Below are positions 31,451-41,422 of a stretch of 64,000 nucleotides of DNA, piece by piece. Origin of the DNA: a bacterium (GTDB lineage Bacteria > Auribacterota > Tritonobacteria > UBA1439); assembly GCA_028716845.1 (NCBI GenBank), contig JAQUPF010000006.1:1-64000 (forward strand), in the 5' to 3' direction. The notes beneath the pieces are model-generated. The model had not been told where the DNA came from and searched no databases. It worked only from the letters and a program-made list of their open reading frames with translations. Positions within the stretch are counted from its first letter, which is position 1. Every line of letters starts with the position of its first letter. Both the position numbers and the translations under genes were made by a program.

Positions 31451-33046
31451 CTACCTCCCCTTCCCGCGCCGCGCCCGGGTCCGCACCCTGTCCTTCATCA
31501 GCTTGTACTCGACGCTGTCGACGAGCGCCTGCCAGCTCGCCTCGATGATGTTCTCGGAGACGCCGACCGTCCCCCACCTCGCCTCCTCGTCCGCCGACTC
31601 CACGAGGACGCGGACCTTCGCCGCCGTGCCGGCGCGGGCGTTGAGGACCCGCACCTTGTAGTCGGCGAGCTGCACCTCCTCGATCGACGGGTAGAACGGC
31701 GTGAGCGCCTTGCGGAGGGCGTTGTCGAGGGCGTTCACCGGGCCGTCCCCCTCCGCCGCGGTGTGCTCGAACCGGCCGCCGACCTTCACCTTGATGGTCG
31801 CCTCCGAGATGAGGGTCCCGTCGCGCCGCTTCTCGACGCTCACCCGGAACCCCTCGAGGTCGAAGAACGGGCTGTGCCGCTCGAGCGCCTTCTCCACGAG
31901 GAGCTTGAACGATCCCTCCGCCGCCTCGAACTCGTACCCCTCGCTCTCGAGCCGCTTCACGACGGCGAGGACGGCCGGGAGGGCGGGGTCCTCCCTCCGC
32001 AGCGAGAGCCGGAGGTCCCGCGCCTTCATGAAGACGCTCGCCCGCCCCGAGAGCTCCGAGACGAGGACGCGCCGGGCGTTCCCGACCGCCTCGGGCGGGA
32101 CGTGCTCGTAGCCGCGCGGGTTCTTGCACACCGCGTCGGCGTGGACGCCCCCCTTGTGGGCGAAGGCGCTCGCCCCGACGTACGGCGCCCTCGTGTCGGG
32201 CGCCATGTTCGCGATCTCGTCCACGTAGCGGGACAGCTCCGTCAGCCGCGCGAGGCGCGGCCGATCGACGCACGGAATCCCCATCTTGAGGACGAGGTTC
32301 GGGATGATGCCGATGAGGTTCGCGTTGCCGCACCGCTCCCCGTAGCCGTTGATCGTTCCCTGGACGTGGACGGCGCCGTGCCGCACGGCGATGACCGCAT
32401 TCGCCACGCCCATTCCCGCGTCGTTGTGCGAGTGGATGCCGATCGGGGCGCGGACGCGCCGCCGCACCTCGTCCACGATCTCCCCGAGGCGGAGCGGCAG
32501 CGTCCCGCCGTTCGTGTCGCAGAGGACGATGGTGTCGGCGCCGGCCTCCTCCGCCGCGAGGAGCGTCCGCATCGCGTAGTCGGGGTCGTCCTCGAAGCCG
32601 TCGAAGAAGTGCTCCGCGTCGTAGATGAGCTCCTTCCCCTTCCCCTTCAGGTAGGCGACCGTATCGCGGATCATCCGCACGTTCTCCTCCGGCGTCGTCC
32701 GGAGGACGTCGCGGACGTGGAGCATCCAGGACTTGCCGAAGACGGTCACCACCTCCGTCCCCGCCTCGAGGAGCCGGATGACGTTCTGGTCCCGGGCGAC
32801 CCGCGTCCCGGCCCGCCGCGTGCTGCCGAAGGCCGCGACGCGCGACCGCCGCAGCCGGAGCGCCTTCACCTGCCGGAAGAACTCGATGTCCTTCGGGTTC
32901 GAGCCCGGCCACCCCCCCTCGATGTAGTGGATGCCGAACTCGTCGAGCTTCCGGGCGATGAGGAGCTTGTCGGCGCTCGAGAAGGTGATCCCCTCTGCCT
33001 GCGTCCCGTCCCGCAGCGTCGTGTCGTAGAGCCGGACCGTCTTCAT
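31451..33046 (-). CDS. cimA: (R)-citramalate synthase
   Basis: 531 residues, HMGL-like TIM barrel then a LeuA-type allosteric domain. [27 protein letters not shown] and [15 protein letters not shown] are typical of the CimA branch rather than LeuA. It joins acetyl-CoA and pyruvate to citramalate, giving a threonine-independent route to 2-oxobutyrate and isoleucine. The ATG overlaps the lysC stop, and valS follows, which fits a branched-chain role. Confidence 0.92.
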   Translation of the reverse strand: MKTVRLYDTTLRDGTQAEGITFSSADKLLIARKLDEFGIHYIEGGWPGSNPKDIEFFRQVKALRLRRSRVAAFGSTRRAGTRVARDQNVIRLLEAGTEVVTVFGKSWMLHVRDVLRTTPEENVRMIRDTVAYLKGKGKELIYDAEHFFDGFEDDPDYAMRTLLAAEEAGADTIVLCDTNGGTLPLRLGEIVDEVRRRVRAPIGIHSHNDAGMGVANAVIAVRHGAVHVQGTINGYGERCGNANLIGIIPNLVLKMGIPCVDRPRLARLTELSRYVDEIANMAPDTRAPYVGASAFAHKGGVHADAVCKNPRGYEHVPPEAVGNARRVLVSELSGRASVFMKARDLRLSLRREDPALPAVLAVVKRLESEGYEFEAAEGSFKLLVEKALERHSPFFDLEGFRVSVEKRRDGTLISEATIKVKVGGRFEHTAAEGDGPVNALDNALRKALTPFYPSIEEVQLADYKVRVLNARAGTAAKVRVLVESADEEARWGTVGVSENIIEASWQALVDSVEYKLMKDRVRTRARRGKGR

Positions 33047-34269
33047 GCGTCCCCCTCCCGCCGTCCCAGCCCGAACGCCTCGTGCACCGCGCGGGCGGCG
33101 CGGTCGGCGTCCTTCGCCTCGACGACGCACGAGATCTTGATCTCGCTCGTCGAGATCATCTCGATGTTGATCCCCTCCCGGGCGAGGGCCGAGAACATGG
33201 TGGAGGCGACGCCGCGGTGGCTCTTCATCCCGACCCCGACGACCGACACCTTGGCGATGTCCTCGTCCGAGGTCATCCCCGCGGCGCCGATCCGCCCGAC
33301 GACCTCCTCGAGCGCCGCCGTCGCCCTCCTGAAATCGTCGCGCGCGACCGTGAAGGAGACGTCCGTGAACCCCTTCGCGCTCACGTTCTGGATGATCATG
33401 TCCACGTTGATGTTCGCCTCCGCCATCGAGCCGAAGATGGCGGCCGCGATCCCGGGCCGGTCCGGGACGTGGAGGATGGTCAGCTTCGCCTCGTCGCGGT
33501 CAACGGTCACCCCCCGGAGCACCATGTCTTCCATGTCGTCCGCCTCCCCCGTGAGAACGGTCCCCGGCGCGTCGCTGAAGCTCGACCGCACCTCGACCCT
33601 GACGCCGTACTTCTTCGCGAACTCGACCGCGCGGGCCTGGAGCACCTTCGCCCCGAGGCTCGCCATCTCGAGCATCTCGTCGTAGGCGATCCGCCCGATC
33701 TTCCGCGCCCCGGGAACGATCCACGGGTCTGCGGTGTAGACGCCGTCGACGTCGGTGAAGATCAGGCACGGGGCCCCCAGGACGGCGGCGAGCGCGACGG
33801 CGGTGGTGTCCGACCCGCCGCGGCCGAGCGTCGTGATGTTGCGCCGGTGGTCCACGCCCTGGAACCCGGCGACCACGACGACGTTGCCGGCGGCGAGCTC
33901 CTCGGCGATCTTCTCGGTGCTGATCTCGAGGATCTTCGCCTTCCGGTGCGCGCTGTCGGTGATGATGCCGACCTGGCTGCCGGTGAAGGAGACGGCGGGC
34001 ACGCCGAGGTCGCCGAGGGCCATGGCGAGGAGCGCCGCGGTGATCTGCTCCCCCGTGGCCATCAGCATGTCGAGCTCGCGGTCCGGCGGGTTCGCCGTCA
34101 CCCTCCCCGCGAGCGCGATCAGCTCGTCGGTGGTGTCCCCCATCGCCGAGACGACGACGACGACGCGGTCGCCGGCCTCCCGCGCGCGCGCCACCCGGCG
34201 GGCGACGGTCCTGATCCGCTCGGGGCCCGCAACCGAGGTCCCCCCGTACTTGTGGACGACGACCGCCAT
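33043..34269 (-). CDS. lysC: Aspartokinase (monofunctional)
   Basis: 408 residues. The N-terminal kinase domain begins with [14 protein letters not shown] and holds [23 protein letters not shown]; two ACT domains follow (from about residue 265), a layout typical of lysine- or threonine-regulated alpha-type enzymes. It phosphorylates aspartate, the first step to lysine, threonine and methionine. Upstream is the ApgM-like gene. Confidence 0.95.
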   Translation of the reverse strand: MAVVVHKYGGTSVAGPERIRTVARRVARAREAGDRVVVVVSAMGDTTDELIALAGRVTANPPDRELDMLMATGEQITAALLAMALGDLGVPAVSFTGSQVGIITDSAHRKAKILEISTEKIAEELAAGNVVVVAGFQGVDHRRNITTLGRGGSDTTAVALAAVLGAPCLIFTDVDGVYTADPWIVPGARKIGRIAYDEMLEMASLGAKVLQARAVEFAKKYGVRVEVRSSFSDAPGTVLTGEADDMEDMVLRGVTVDRDEAKLTILHVPDRPGIAAAIFGSMAEANINVDMIIQNVSAKGFTDVSFTVARDDFRRATAALEEVVGRIGAAGMTSDEDIAKVSVVGVGMKSHRGVASTMFSALAREGINIEMISTSEIKISCVVEAKDADRAARAVHEAFGLGRREGDA

Positions 34270-34273
34270 CCCC

Positions 34274-35488
34274 CTAGCCCTCCGCCGGCCGCGGCCCGAG
34301 CAGCCGGTCCATGAGGCGCCACCCCTCCCCCACGACGAGCGACCCGCGGAGCGCCGCCCGCTCGCTGAACGCCGTCATCCGGTCCGGCTCGACGCCCGTG
34401 CCGCAGACGGCGAACGGCACCGGGTCGGCGACGTGCGTACGGAGGGCAAGGGGCGTCGCGTGGTCGGGGAGGGCGAGGACCCGGAATTCCCCCGCCGCCC
34501 GCAGCGCCTTCACGACGGGGGCGACGACCTTCGCGTCGAACTGCTCGATCGCCCGCACCTTCTCGGATCGATCGCCGTTGTGGCTCGCCTCGTCGGCCGC
34601 CTCCACATGGACGAGGACGAAATCCACCCGGCCGAGCGCCTCGACCGCCGCCCGCCCCTTGGCGGCGTAGTCGGTGTCGTAGTAGCCGGTGGCGCCGGGG
34701 ACGTCGACGACCTCCATGCCGAGCACCCGCCCGATCCCCTTGATCAGGTCCACCGCGCAGATGACCGCGCCGTCGATCCCCCGCGACTCGCGGAACGTCG
34801 TGACCTGCGGCCTGCCGCCGCCGCCCCAGAGCCAGATCATGTTCGCCGGGTTCTCGCCGAGGTCCACCTTGACCCTGTTGACCGGGTGGCCGGCGAGGAC
34901 GACGTGCGACGCCTGCATGATCTCGCGGAGGAACCTCCCCCCCCGGCCGGCCGGCAGGTGCGGCGCGACCGCCTTCCCCGTGATGTCGTGGGGCGGGACG
35001 CAGCGGAGCGGCCCCTCCCCGTCCTCGAGCAGCCGCCTCGGGACGACGAGGAGGTGCCGGTAGCCGACCCCCGACTGGAAGCGGACACCCCGCCCCGCGA
35101 ACCGCCCCGCGAGGATTTCGATGAGGACGCGCGCCTCGGCGCTCGAGATGTGGCCGCCGCTGTAGTCCGCCATCCTCCCGTCCGAGACGGTGACGAGGTT
35201 GCAGCGGAACGCCATCTCGTCGTCCTCCAGGTCGATCCCCATGCTCGCCGCCTCGAGCGGCCCGCGCCCGGTGTAGTGCCGGGACGGGTCGACCCCCAGG
35301 ATGGCGAGGTTGGCGACGTCGCTCGCCGGCTCCATCCCATCGGGAACGGTGCGCACGGTGCCGCCCGCCCCGCTCCGGGCGAGGAGGTCGAGCGCGGGCG
35401 TCCGCGCGAGCTCGAGCGGCGTCCGGTTGCCGAGATCCGGGATCGGATAGTCGGCCATGCCGTCGCCGATGAGGACAGCGTATTTCAT
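34274..35488 (-). CDS. ApgM-type phosphoglycerate mutase family protein (possible homoserine kinase)
   Basis: 404 residues of the archaeal-type, cofactor-independent phosphoglycerate mutase family (alkaline phosphatase fold). MKYAVLIGDGMADYP provides the first metal Asp, SDVANLAILGVDP the phospho-acceptor Ser region, and LALPDHATP the later Asp-His ligands. By fold alone it would interconvert 2- and 3-phosphoglycerate. However, it lies between hom and lysC, where homoserine kinase is normally found. This family has been proposed as an alternative homoserine kinase in bacteria that carry it in such operons. I favour that role on context, without proof. Confidence 0.85.
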   Translation of the reverse strand: MKYAVLIGDGMADYPIPDLGNRTPLELARTPALDLLARSGAGGTVRTVPDGMEPASDVANLAILGVDPSRHYTGRGPLEAASMGIDLEDDEMAFRCNLVTVSDGRMADYSGGHISSAEARVLIEILAGRFAGRGVRFQSGVGYRHLLVVPRRLLEDGEGPLRCVPPHDITGKAVAPHLPAGRGGRFLREIMQASHVVLAGHPVNRVKVDLGENPANMIWLWGGGGRPQVTTFRESRGIDGAVICAVDLIKGIGRVLGMEVVDVPGATGYYDTDYAAKGRAAVEALGRVDFVLVHVEAADEASHNGDRSEKVRAIEQFDAKVVAPVVKALRAAGEFRVLALPDHATPLALRTHVADPVPFAVCGTGVEPDRMTAFSERAALRGSLVVGEGWRLMDRLLGPRPAEG

Positions 35489-35522
35489 CGCGTGTGTGCG
35501 TCCAGGCCGCCAGGCGCCCCCG

Positions 35523-36821
35523 TCAGATGCGCGCCTCGACGCGGATGAGCATGGTCCGCGCCTTCACGAACGGCAGCCGGTCGATCCGGGCGAGGGCCCG
35601 GCGCACGTCCTTCTCCCGGGCCCGGTGGGTCATGATGACGACCGGGACGACGCTCCCCGCCCGCCGGTCGATCTGGAGGAAGGAGGCGATGCTGATGCCG
35701 AGCCGGCCCAGGATGCCGGTGATCCCGGCGAGGACGCCGGGCCGGTCGATGACGGAGAAGCGGAGGTAGTACGCCGTCTCGATCTCCTCCACCGGTCTGA
35801 CCGGCGCGCGCCCCATGCGCGCGGCGACGACGGGGACCCTGCCGCAGCAGCCCCGGGCGATGTTCCGCCCGATGTCGACGATGTCCGCGAGGACCGCGCT
35901 CGAGGTCGGCTCCCGCCCCGCGCCCCGGCCGTAGAGGACGATGTCGCCGGCCGGCTCGCCGCGGACGCAGACGGCGTTGTACGCCCCGCCGACGGAGGCG
36001 AGGAGGTGGCCCGACGGGATGAGCGTCGGGTGGACGCGGGCCTCGACGGCGCGCCCCTCGCGCTTGTAGATCGCGAGGAGCTTGACGACGTAGTCGAACT
36101 CCCGCGCGTACCGGATGTCCACCGCGGTGACGCCGCCGATCCCCTCCGCGTGGACCGCCCCGAGGGGCACCCAGCCGCCGCTCGAGATGGTCGCGAGGAT
36201 GGCGAGCTTGTGGGCGGAGTCGAGCCCGTCGATGTCGAGGCGCGGGTCCGCCTCGGCGTAGCCCATCGCCTGCGCCTCGAGGAGGGCCTCGTCGAACTCG
36301 ATCCCCGCCTCCGTCATCCGCGACAGGATGTAGTTGCAGGTGCCGTTCACGATGCCGAGGACCGAGCGGATCCGGTTGGAGACGAGGGCCTCCCGGAGCG
36401 CCTTGACGACCGGGATGGCGCCGCAGACGCTCGCCTCGTAGTAGAGGTCGAGCCCCCGCGCCTGGGCGAGGCCGAGGATCTCGCGGCCGTGCTCGGCGAG
36501 GAGCGCCTTGTTGGCGGTCACGACGTGCTTGCCGCGCCGGAGCGCCTCGAGGATGTAGCGCCGGGCGTCGCCGCACCCTCCGATGAGCTCCACGACGATG
36601 TCCACGCCGGGATCGGCGATGAGGGCGCGCGCGTCCGCCGCGCGGAGGCGCCTCGGGACGCGGACGTCCCGGCGCCGGCGCCAGTCCCGCTCGGCGACGA
36701 GGCGGAGCCGGATGTCGAGGCCGCTGTTCCTCCGGATGAGGGGCCCGTTCGCCTCGAGCGCCCTGACGAGGCCGGAACCCACGGTCCCGAGTCCGATGAG
36801 GCCGATGTCGATTCTCTTCAC
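35523..36821 (-). CDS. hom: Homoserine dehydrogenase
   Basis: 432 residues from a GTG with GGGAGGAGG upstream. The NAD(P)-binding motif is IGLIGLGTVGSGLV; GLDSAHKLAILA and the catalytic region follow; an ACT regulatory domain occupies the C-terminus (from about residue 350). It reduces aspartate semialdehyde to homoserine and heads the hom, apgM-like, lysC, cimA, valS run. asd and thrC are not in the window. Confidence 0.95.
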   Translation of the reverse strand: MKRIDIGLIGLGTVGSGLVRALEANGPLIRRNSGLDIRLRLVAERDWRRRRDVRVPRRLRAADARALIADPGVDIVVELIGGCGDARRYILEALRRGKHVVTANKALLAEHGREILGLAQARGLDLYYEASVCGAIPVVKALREALVSNRIRSVLGIVNGTCNYILSRMTEAGIEFDEALLEAQAMGYAEADPRLDIDGLDSAHKLAILATISSGGWVPLGAVHAEGIGGVTAVDIRYAREFDYVVKLLAIYKREGRAVEARVHPTLIPSGHLLASVGGAYNAVCVRGEPAGDIVLYGRGAGREPTSSAVLADIVDIGRNIARGCCGRVPVVAARMGRAPVRPVEEIETAYYLRFSVIDRPGVLAGITGILGRLGISIASFLQIDRRAGSVVPVVIMTHRAREKDVRRALARIDRLPFVKARTMLIRVEARI

Positions 36822-36845
36822 CCCCGCCTCCTCCCGATCGCGGAT

Positions 36846-36874
36846 ACGATAGCGCAAAGGGCGCCCGGATTCAA
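36846..36874 (-). promoter_or_regulatory. hom operon promoter
   Basis: On the minus strand TTGAAT, a 17-base spacer and TATCGT precede hom, leaving a leader of about 20 bases with a GGGAGGAGG ribosome site. Both hexamers match the sigma-70 consensus at four of six positions. Confidence 0.6.
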
Positions 36875-36895
36875 GGAGATTGGGAGTGACGGGTG

Positions 36896-37285
36896 GCGGG
36901 TGGCGAGTGGAAAAGCACCAATCCACCACGGACAGGCACTGATCATTACGGATCTCCACAGATCCTTTTCAGTTGAAATCCGTGAATATCCGTAAGCATC
37001 CGTGAAGATCCGTGGCTCGGTGTTCATTGTTTCAGCCGCGGATTGTCGGAGATAACCGCAGATGAACTTCTTTGCCACAGAGGCCACAGAGGACACGGAG
37101 AATGACGGGTTTGGTCATCACTCTGTGGTCTCTGTGATCTCTGTGGCGGGTTGCAATCCGCGCAAATTGGCGTGCATCCGCGGCAGGAACACTATGCCGC
37201 GTTGAAAGTGGAAAGTTGAAGGAACATTCCGTGGGTATCCGTACTGATCCGCGCGGATCAGCGGTGGATTGGTTCCTGTTGTTGC
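36896..37285 (+). repeat. Dispersed intergenic repeat element, copy 2, with long hairpin
   Basis: This occupies most of the 470-base gene-free gap between hom and the ATP-grasp gene. It is bounded by AGCACCAATCCACCACGGA (from 36914) and the inverse GGTGGATTGG near 37261. Inside are many ATCCGTGA/ATCCGTAA-type words and a long imperfect hairpin, 37074-37147, built from GCCACAGAG units facing CTCTGTGG units. A degenerate TTGAAAGTGGAAAGTTGAA segment links it to copies 1 and 8. It begins within about 10 bases of the ATP-grasp stop. No gene is seen. Confidence 0.8.
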
Positions 37286-37291
37286 GGCGGA

Positions 37292-38818
37292 TCAGGCCTG
37301 CTCCTTGAGGAGCGGCTTCGGATCGCAGGGGGTGAGCTTGAACGCGGCTGTGACGGCGTCTGCGATCCGGCGCCACTTTTCGCTCACGAGGCGGTAGTTT
37401 GAGGGGTCGACGATGCTGTCCCGCGTGTAGAGGTAGCAGATGTTGACGTTGTGGTCGCCGTAGCGGGGATGGCCGAGGACGAGCCCCTCCCACGGCACGC
37501 CGGCGGTGATGGCGAACTCGTCGGGGCCCTTCGTGTGCGAGGCGAGGTAGCCGTCGCGGACGCGAACCGGGACGCCGCCCTCCATCCGGTAGATGCCGGC
37601 GGTGATCCCCCCCGTCGCCCTGAAGCACCCCTTCTGCTTCGTGTAGAGGGCGAGGGCGGAGCCCTCCACCTCGGGGAGCGACCCGTTGTACGCCTCGATC
37701 TGCGCCGGCGTGATCTCCCGTATCCCCAGCCACTCGGCGAGGTGGAAGAAGCCGAGCGGCACGCAGTCCCGCATCGCCTGGAAGTCGGCCAGGTAGTGGT
37801 ACTCCCCCACGATCCGGGCGTTCACCTCGCTCACGTAGATGTCCCTGATGCGGTTGTCCGCGTCCACGGTCGAGAGGAAGTCCACGCCGAAGGTGCCTCG
37901 GTAGCCGAGCGATCCCATCCACCGGCCGACCCGCCGCACCGTCTCGTGCATGAGCGCCGTCTGCTCGGGGGTGAAGGCCCTGACGGTGAAGTCGGAGCCG
38001 ATGTACTGGCCGGGGGTCTTCACGAAGTACGGGTCGCCGACGACCTGGATGTCCGGCTGGGAGACGGCGACCGTCCCGTTCACCACGCAGCCGGTGCAGT
38101 TGGGGCTCGGCCCCGAGAGGAACTGCGTGACCTTCACCGGCGTGCCGTCGAACGCCTCCCCCATGAGCCGGCGCTTCTCCTCGATGACCCGGTCGAACTC
38201 CCCGCGGTTGAAGACGAACTCCGTCCCCCTTCCGGCGGCCGACAGCGGCGTCTGGAGGACGAAGCCGCCGGGATACTCGCCGGCGAGCATCCCGTACTCG
38301 AGCCGGCCGAAGGGGATGACCCTGCTCGCGGGCGGCATCCGGATGCCGATCCGGTCCGCCTCGATCGCGAGGCGCGCCTTGAACTCGAAGAAATCCTGCA
38401 TGATCTTCGAGTGAGAGAGGAGGCGCCAGCCGGGGGCGCGGGTGAAGAGGAACTCGTGGATGACCCACGAGGGCGCGAACGGGGCGAGGCAGATCTCGCC
38501 TTTGGGGCCAGCCACCGCCTCCAGGACCTCGCCGGCGTGGTCCCGCATGAAGTTCACGTGGAAATCGCCGGCGTCGGTGAGGCGGACGCCGTTCATCCGC
38601 TCGTACGAGATGACCTTCGTCGGCCACTCCGGCTCCAGGTACCGCGCAACCTCGTCGCCGTGGTAGAGGGAGACGACGAGCGCGGGCGGCATGAAGTGCC
38701 GGAAGGCGTAGGCACCGAGGGGGCCGATGCCGTGGTTGACGAGGCGCCGGCCCGCGAACCAGCGCCTCGCCGCCGCCGCCTTCTTCAGCCGCGCGAGACC
38801 GCTCAACGGATTCGACAC
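37292..38818 (-). CDS. ATP-grasp enzyme of unknown substrate
   Basis: 508 residues, no signal peptide. The middle (about residues 145-330) has an ATP-grasp layout: KARLAIEADRIGIRMPP, the flexible loop GFVLQTPLSAAGRGTEFVF, GCVVNGTVAV, and the metal/nucleotide end GTFGVDFL then VSEVNARIVGE. ATP-grasp enzymes join a carboxylate to an amine, thiol or imino-acid through an acyl phosphate. The C-terminal 150 residues are unrecognised. It lies 39 bases after a CHASE4 hybrid kinase on the same strand and is probably co-transcribed. No peptide or natural-product genes surround it. Confidence 0.75.
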   Translation of the reverse strand: MSNPLSGLARLKKAAAARRWFAGRRLVNHGIGPLGAYAFRHFMPPALVVSLYHGDEVARYLEPEWPTKVISYERMNGVRLTDAGDFHVNFMRDHAGEVLEAVAGPKGEICLAPFAPSWVIHEFLFTRAPGWRLLSHSKIMQDFFEFKARLAIEADRIGIRMPPASRVIPFGRLEYGMLAGEYPGGFVLQTPLSAAGRGTEFVFNRGEFDRVIEEKRRLMGEAFDGTPVKVTQFLSGPSPNCTGCVVNGTVAVSQPDIQVVGDPYFVKTPGQYIGSDFTVRAFTPEQTALMHETVRRVGRWMGSLGYRGTFGVDFLSTVDADNRIRDIYVSEVNARIVGEYHYLADFQAMRDCVPLGFFHLAEWLGIREITPAQIEAYNGSLPEVEGSALALYTKQKGCFRATGGITAGIYRMEGGVPVRVRDGYLASHTKGPDEFAITAGVPWEGLVLGHPRYGDHNVNICYLYTRDSIVDPSNYRLVSEKWRRIADAVTAAFKLTPCDPKPLLKEQA

Positions 38819-38857
38819 AATGTCCCTCCCCGCCGCCGCGGCGGCGCCCCTCCCCGG

Positions 38858-41416
38858 TCAACCCGCGAGCACCCGCTCGAGCTCCGCCGCCATCTCCTCG
38901 ATCCGGTACGGCTTCTCGACGAAGCCGCTGAAGCCGAAATGCGCGTAGTTCATGATGATCGGATCGGTCGCGTAGCCGCTCGACACGATCGCCCGCGCCC
39001 GCGGGTCGATCCCCGCGAGCCGACGCATCGCCTCCTCACCGCCCATCCCGCCGGAGACGGTCAGGTCGAGGATGACCGCCCGGAAGGGTTCGCCCGAGGC
39101 CAGGGCCTCCCGGTACAGCCGCAGCATCTCCTCCCCGTCCCGCGCGAACGCCGGCTCGTAGCCGAGGTGTAGGAGAATCCTGCCCGCCACCGCGCGCACG
39201 TCGTCGTCGTCGTCCATGATGAGGATGCGCCCCTCGCCGCGGTGCGCCGCCTCCTCCTTTTCCTCCTCGGGGACGCTCGCCTCCGGGACGGCGGGGAGGA
39301 AGACGCGGAACGTAGAGCCCTCGCCGAGCGTCGACTCGACGGTGACGGCGCCGCCGTGGTTCCGCGCGATGGAATAGCAGATCGGAAGGCCGAGGCCGCT
39401 CCCCGTCTGCTTCGTGGTGAAGTACGGGTCGAATATCTTCGGGATGTGCTCCGCCGGAATCCCGATCCCGCGGTCGGCGACGGCGATCATCACATAGTTC
39501 CCCGGCGCGAGGCCGGCGGGGCGTTCGTCACCCGCCGGGATATTCCCCGCCTCGATCCGGATCACCCCTCCCTGCGGCATCGCCTGGACCGCGTTGATGA
39601 CGAGGTTGCCGACCACCTGGGCGATCTGGCCCTCGTCCGCCATCGCCGGCCAGAGGTCGTCGCGGACGGCGAGCTCGCAGCGCGCGCTCGAGCCGCTCGT
39701 TGCGAGACCGGCGGCATCCCGGATGACGCGGCCGAGCCGCACCGGGCGGGCGAGCGGCGCCCCCCCCTTCGAGAAGGCGAGAAGCCGTTGCGTCAGTTCG
39801 CCCGCCCGGCCGGCCGCCTCCTCCGCCGCCCTGATCAGTTCGGAGGCGCGCTCGTCGTCCCGGGCCGCCTCGCGGGCGAGGGAGAGGTAGCCCCAGAGGC
39901 CGGTGAGGATGTTGTTGAAGTCGTGGGCGATTCCCCCGGCGAGGAGGCCGACCGATTCGAGTTTCTGCGTCCTGACGAGGTCCTCCTCCATCCGCCTCCG
40001 GTCGGTGATGTCGCGTACGATGCTCACCACCATGCGGAGCTCGCCGCCGACGCGGAGGGGCGACCAGGAATGGGAAACCCACCTCGTCGCGCCGGTCTTC
40101 GTCACGACCCGGTACTCGATACCCGAACCGCCCTCACCCCGGACGGCGCGCCCGCGCGCCTCCCGCGCCATGGCGTCATCCTCTGGATGGACGATCGCGG
40201 GCTCCCGGCCGATGAGCTCCGCCGGCTCGTAGCCGAAAACGTGGCGCGCCGCCGGGCTGACGTAGTCGATGATCCCGTCGGGCCGCGTGAGCATGATGAC
40301 GTCGCGGCTGTTCTCGACGATGCCCCTGTACCGCTCCTCGCCCTCCCGGAGAAGATGCTGCGTGCGCTCGAGGGAGGAGAGCATCCCGTTGACGCCCATG
40401 GCGATCTCGGCGACCTCGTCCCTGCCGGTGACCGGGACGCGCGCCGAGAGATCGCCGCCCGAGCCGATCTTCGCCAGGGCGAGGTTCAGTGATGACATCC
40501 TCGAGACGATCTGCCGCTGGAAGAGCACGCTCATCGAGACGACGACCACGCCTCCGCAGACGAGGAGTGCGACGATGAAGGATGTCGTCGTCGCCCTGCC
40601 CTGGAGGTAGATTTCACGAGGCCTAATCACGCGGAGGATGACGCCGTGCCTTCCCGTGATGCAGGGGACGAGGGCGTAACCGGCGATGGTGCGGTCGCCG
40701 AGCGTCAGGACGGCGCTCCCGTCCTTCCGGTCGAGCGCCGCGAGCGCATCCCCGTAATCCGGCGGGAGGCCCCGATCGTCGAGCCGCACGACCTCGATCG
40801 GGAGCTCAGTGATCTTTCGGAGCCGCTCGACCGTGCCGGGGCCGAGGAGGCGTCCCATGAGCAGCCTCCCGCGCGGCGGCGCCTTCTCCGGACTGTCGAT
40901 GATCGGCCGTGATGCGGCGAGCATCGGGCCCTTCGACGTGAGGAGGATGCCGGCGATGGCGGCCATGGGGTCGGGGTTCCGGAGGAGGAGGTCGATCTCA
41001 TCCGGATCGCACCCCTCGAGGAGGATGTCGAACGGGACCTCTGCGCTCCGCTCGAGATCGAACGCCTTGGCGTGGACGACGCGGCCCTCCGTGTCCGCGT
41101 AGAGGATGAGGTTGAGCTTCTGGTTGCTGAAGGTCTGGTCGACGAGGTTCGACCTGATGTAGTCGAGACTCCCGCCGGGATCGGCGACGAATTCGTACGT
41201 TTCGTCCCACGCCGACCAATCATGGAGAAGGCTCGAGATCGTCTCGATCTCGATCAGGAGAATGTTGCGCGCGCGGTGCGCGTTTTCCCGCGTCCGCTTC
41301 TCCTCGATAGCCGCGTAGCCCCTGAGGAGGATCAGGCGCGTGGCGACATGGAGGCCGAGGATGAGGGCGGCGAACGTGACGGCGATGATGAGGATCGATT
41401 TGCCGCGCAGCGTCAT
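38858..41416 (-). CDS. CHASE4-HAMP-PAS hybrid sensor histidine kinase
   Basis: 852 residues. Order: membrane helix (about 8-27), extracytoplasmic CHASE4 domain with its LLHDWSAWDETYEFV signature (about 50-250), second helix (about 280-300), HAMP, PAS with FGYEPAELIGREPAIVHPED and PAC (about 370-485), HisKA with His498 in GIAHDFNN, HATPase with GSGLGLPICYSI, and a C-terminal receiver with Asp784 in AVILDLTVSGG. The start is placed at the ATG before the first helix; upstream in-frame codons run into the tRNA. A strong palindromic hairpin directly precedes the ATG. Confidence 0.9.
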   Translation of the reverse strand: MTLRGKSILIIAVTFAALILGLHVATRLILLRGYAAIEEKRTRENAHRARNILLIEIETISSLLHDWSAWDETYEFVADPGGSLDYIRSNLVDQTFSNQKLNLILYADTEGRVVHAKAFDLERSAEVPFDILLEGCDPDEIDLLLRNPDPMAAIAGILLTSKGPMLAASRPIIDSPEKAPPRGRLLMGRLLGPGTVERLRKITELPIEVVRLDDRGLPPDYGDALAALDRKDGSAVLTLGDRTIAGYALVPCITGRHGVILRVIRPREIYLQGRATTTSFIVALLVCGGVVVVSMSVLFQRQIVSRMSSLNLALAKIGSGGDLSARVPVTGRDEVAEIAMGVNGMLSSLERTQHLLREGEERYRGIVENSRDVIMLTRPDGIIDYVSPAARHVFGYEPAELIGREPAIVHPEDDAMAREARGRAVRGEGGSGIEYRVVTKTGATRWVSHSWSPLRVGGELRMVVSIVRDITDRRRMEEDLVRTQKLESVGLLAGGIAHDFNNILTGLWGYLSLAREAARDDERASELIRAAEEAAGRAGELTQRLLAFSKGGAPLARPVRLGRVIRDAAGLATSGSSARCELAVRDDLWPAMADEGQIAQVVGNLVINAVQAMPQGGVIRIEAGNIPAGDERPAGLAPGNYVMIAVADRGIGIPAEHIPKIFDPYFTTKQTGSGLGLPICYSIARNHGGAVTVESTLGEGSTFRVFLPAVPEASVPEEEKEEAAHRGEGRILIMDDDDDVRAVAGRILLHLGYEPAFARDGEEMLRLYREALASGEPFRAVILDLTVSGGMGGEEAMRRLAGIDPRARAIVSSGYATDPIIMNYAHFGFSGFVEKPYRIEEMAAELERVLAG

Positions 41417-41422
41417 GGAGTG

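Noticed and set aside
34274-35488. Plain annotation as glycolytic phosphoglycerate mutase
   Set aside because: The fold fits, but the position between hom and lysC makes that assignment unsafe, so the call was left at family level.
35523-36959. An extended hom start beginning MEIRNDQCLSVVDW
   Set aside because: Those codons are repeat copy 2 read backwards. The GTG at 36821 has a strong ribosome site and a family-like start.
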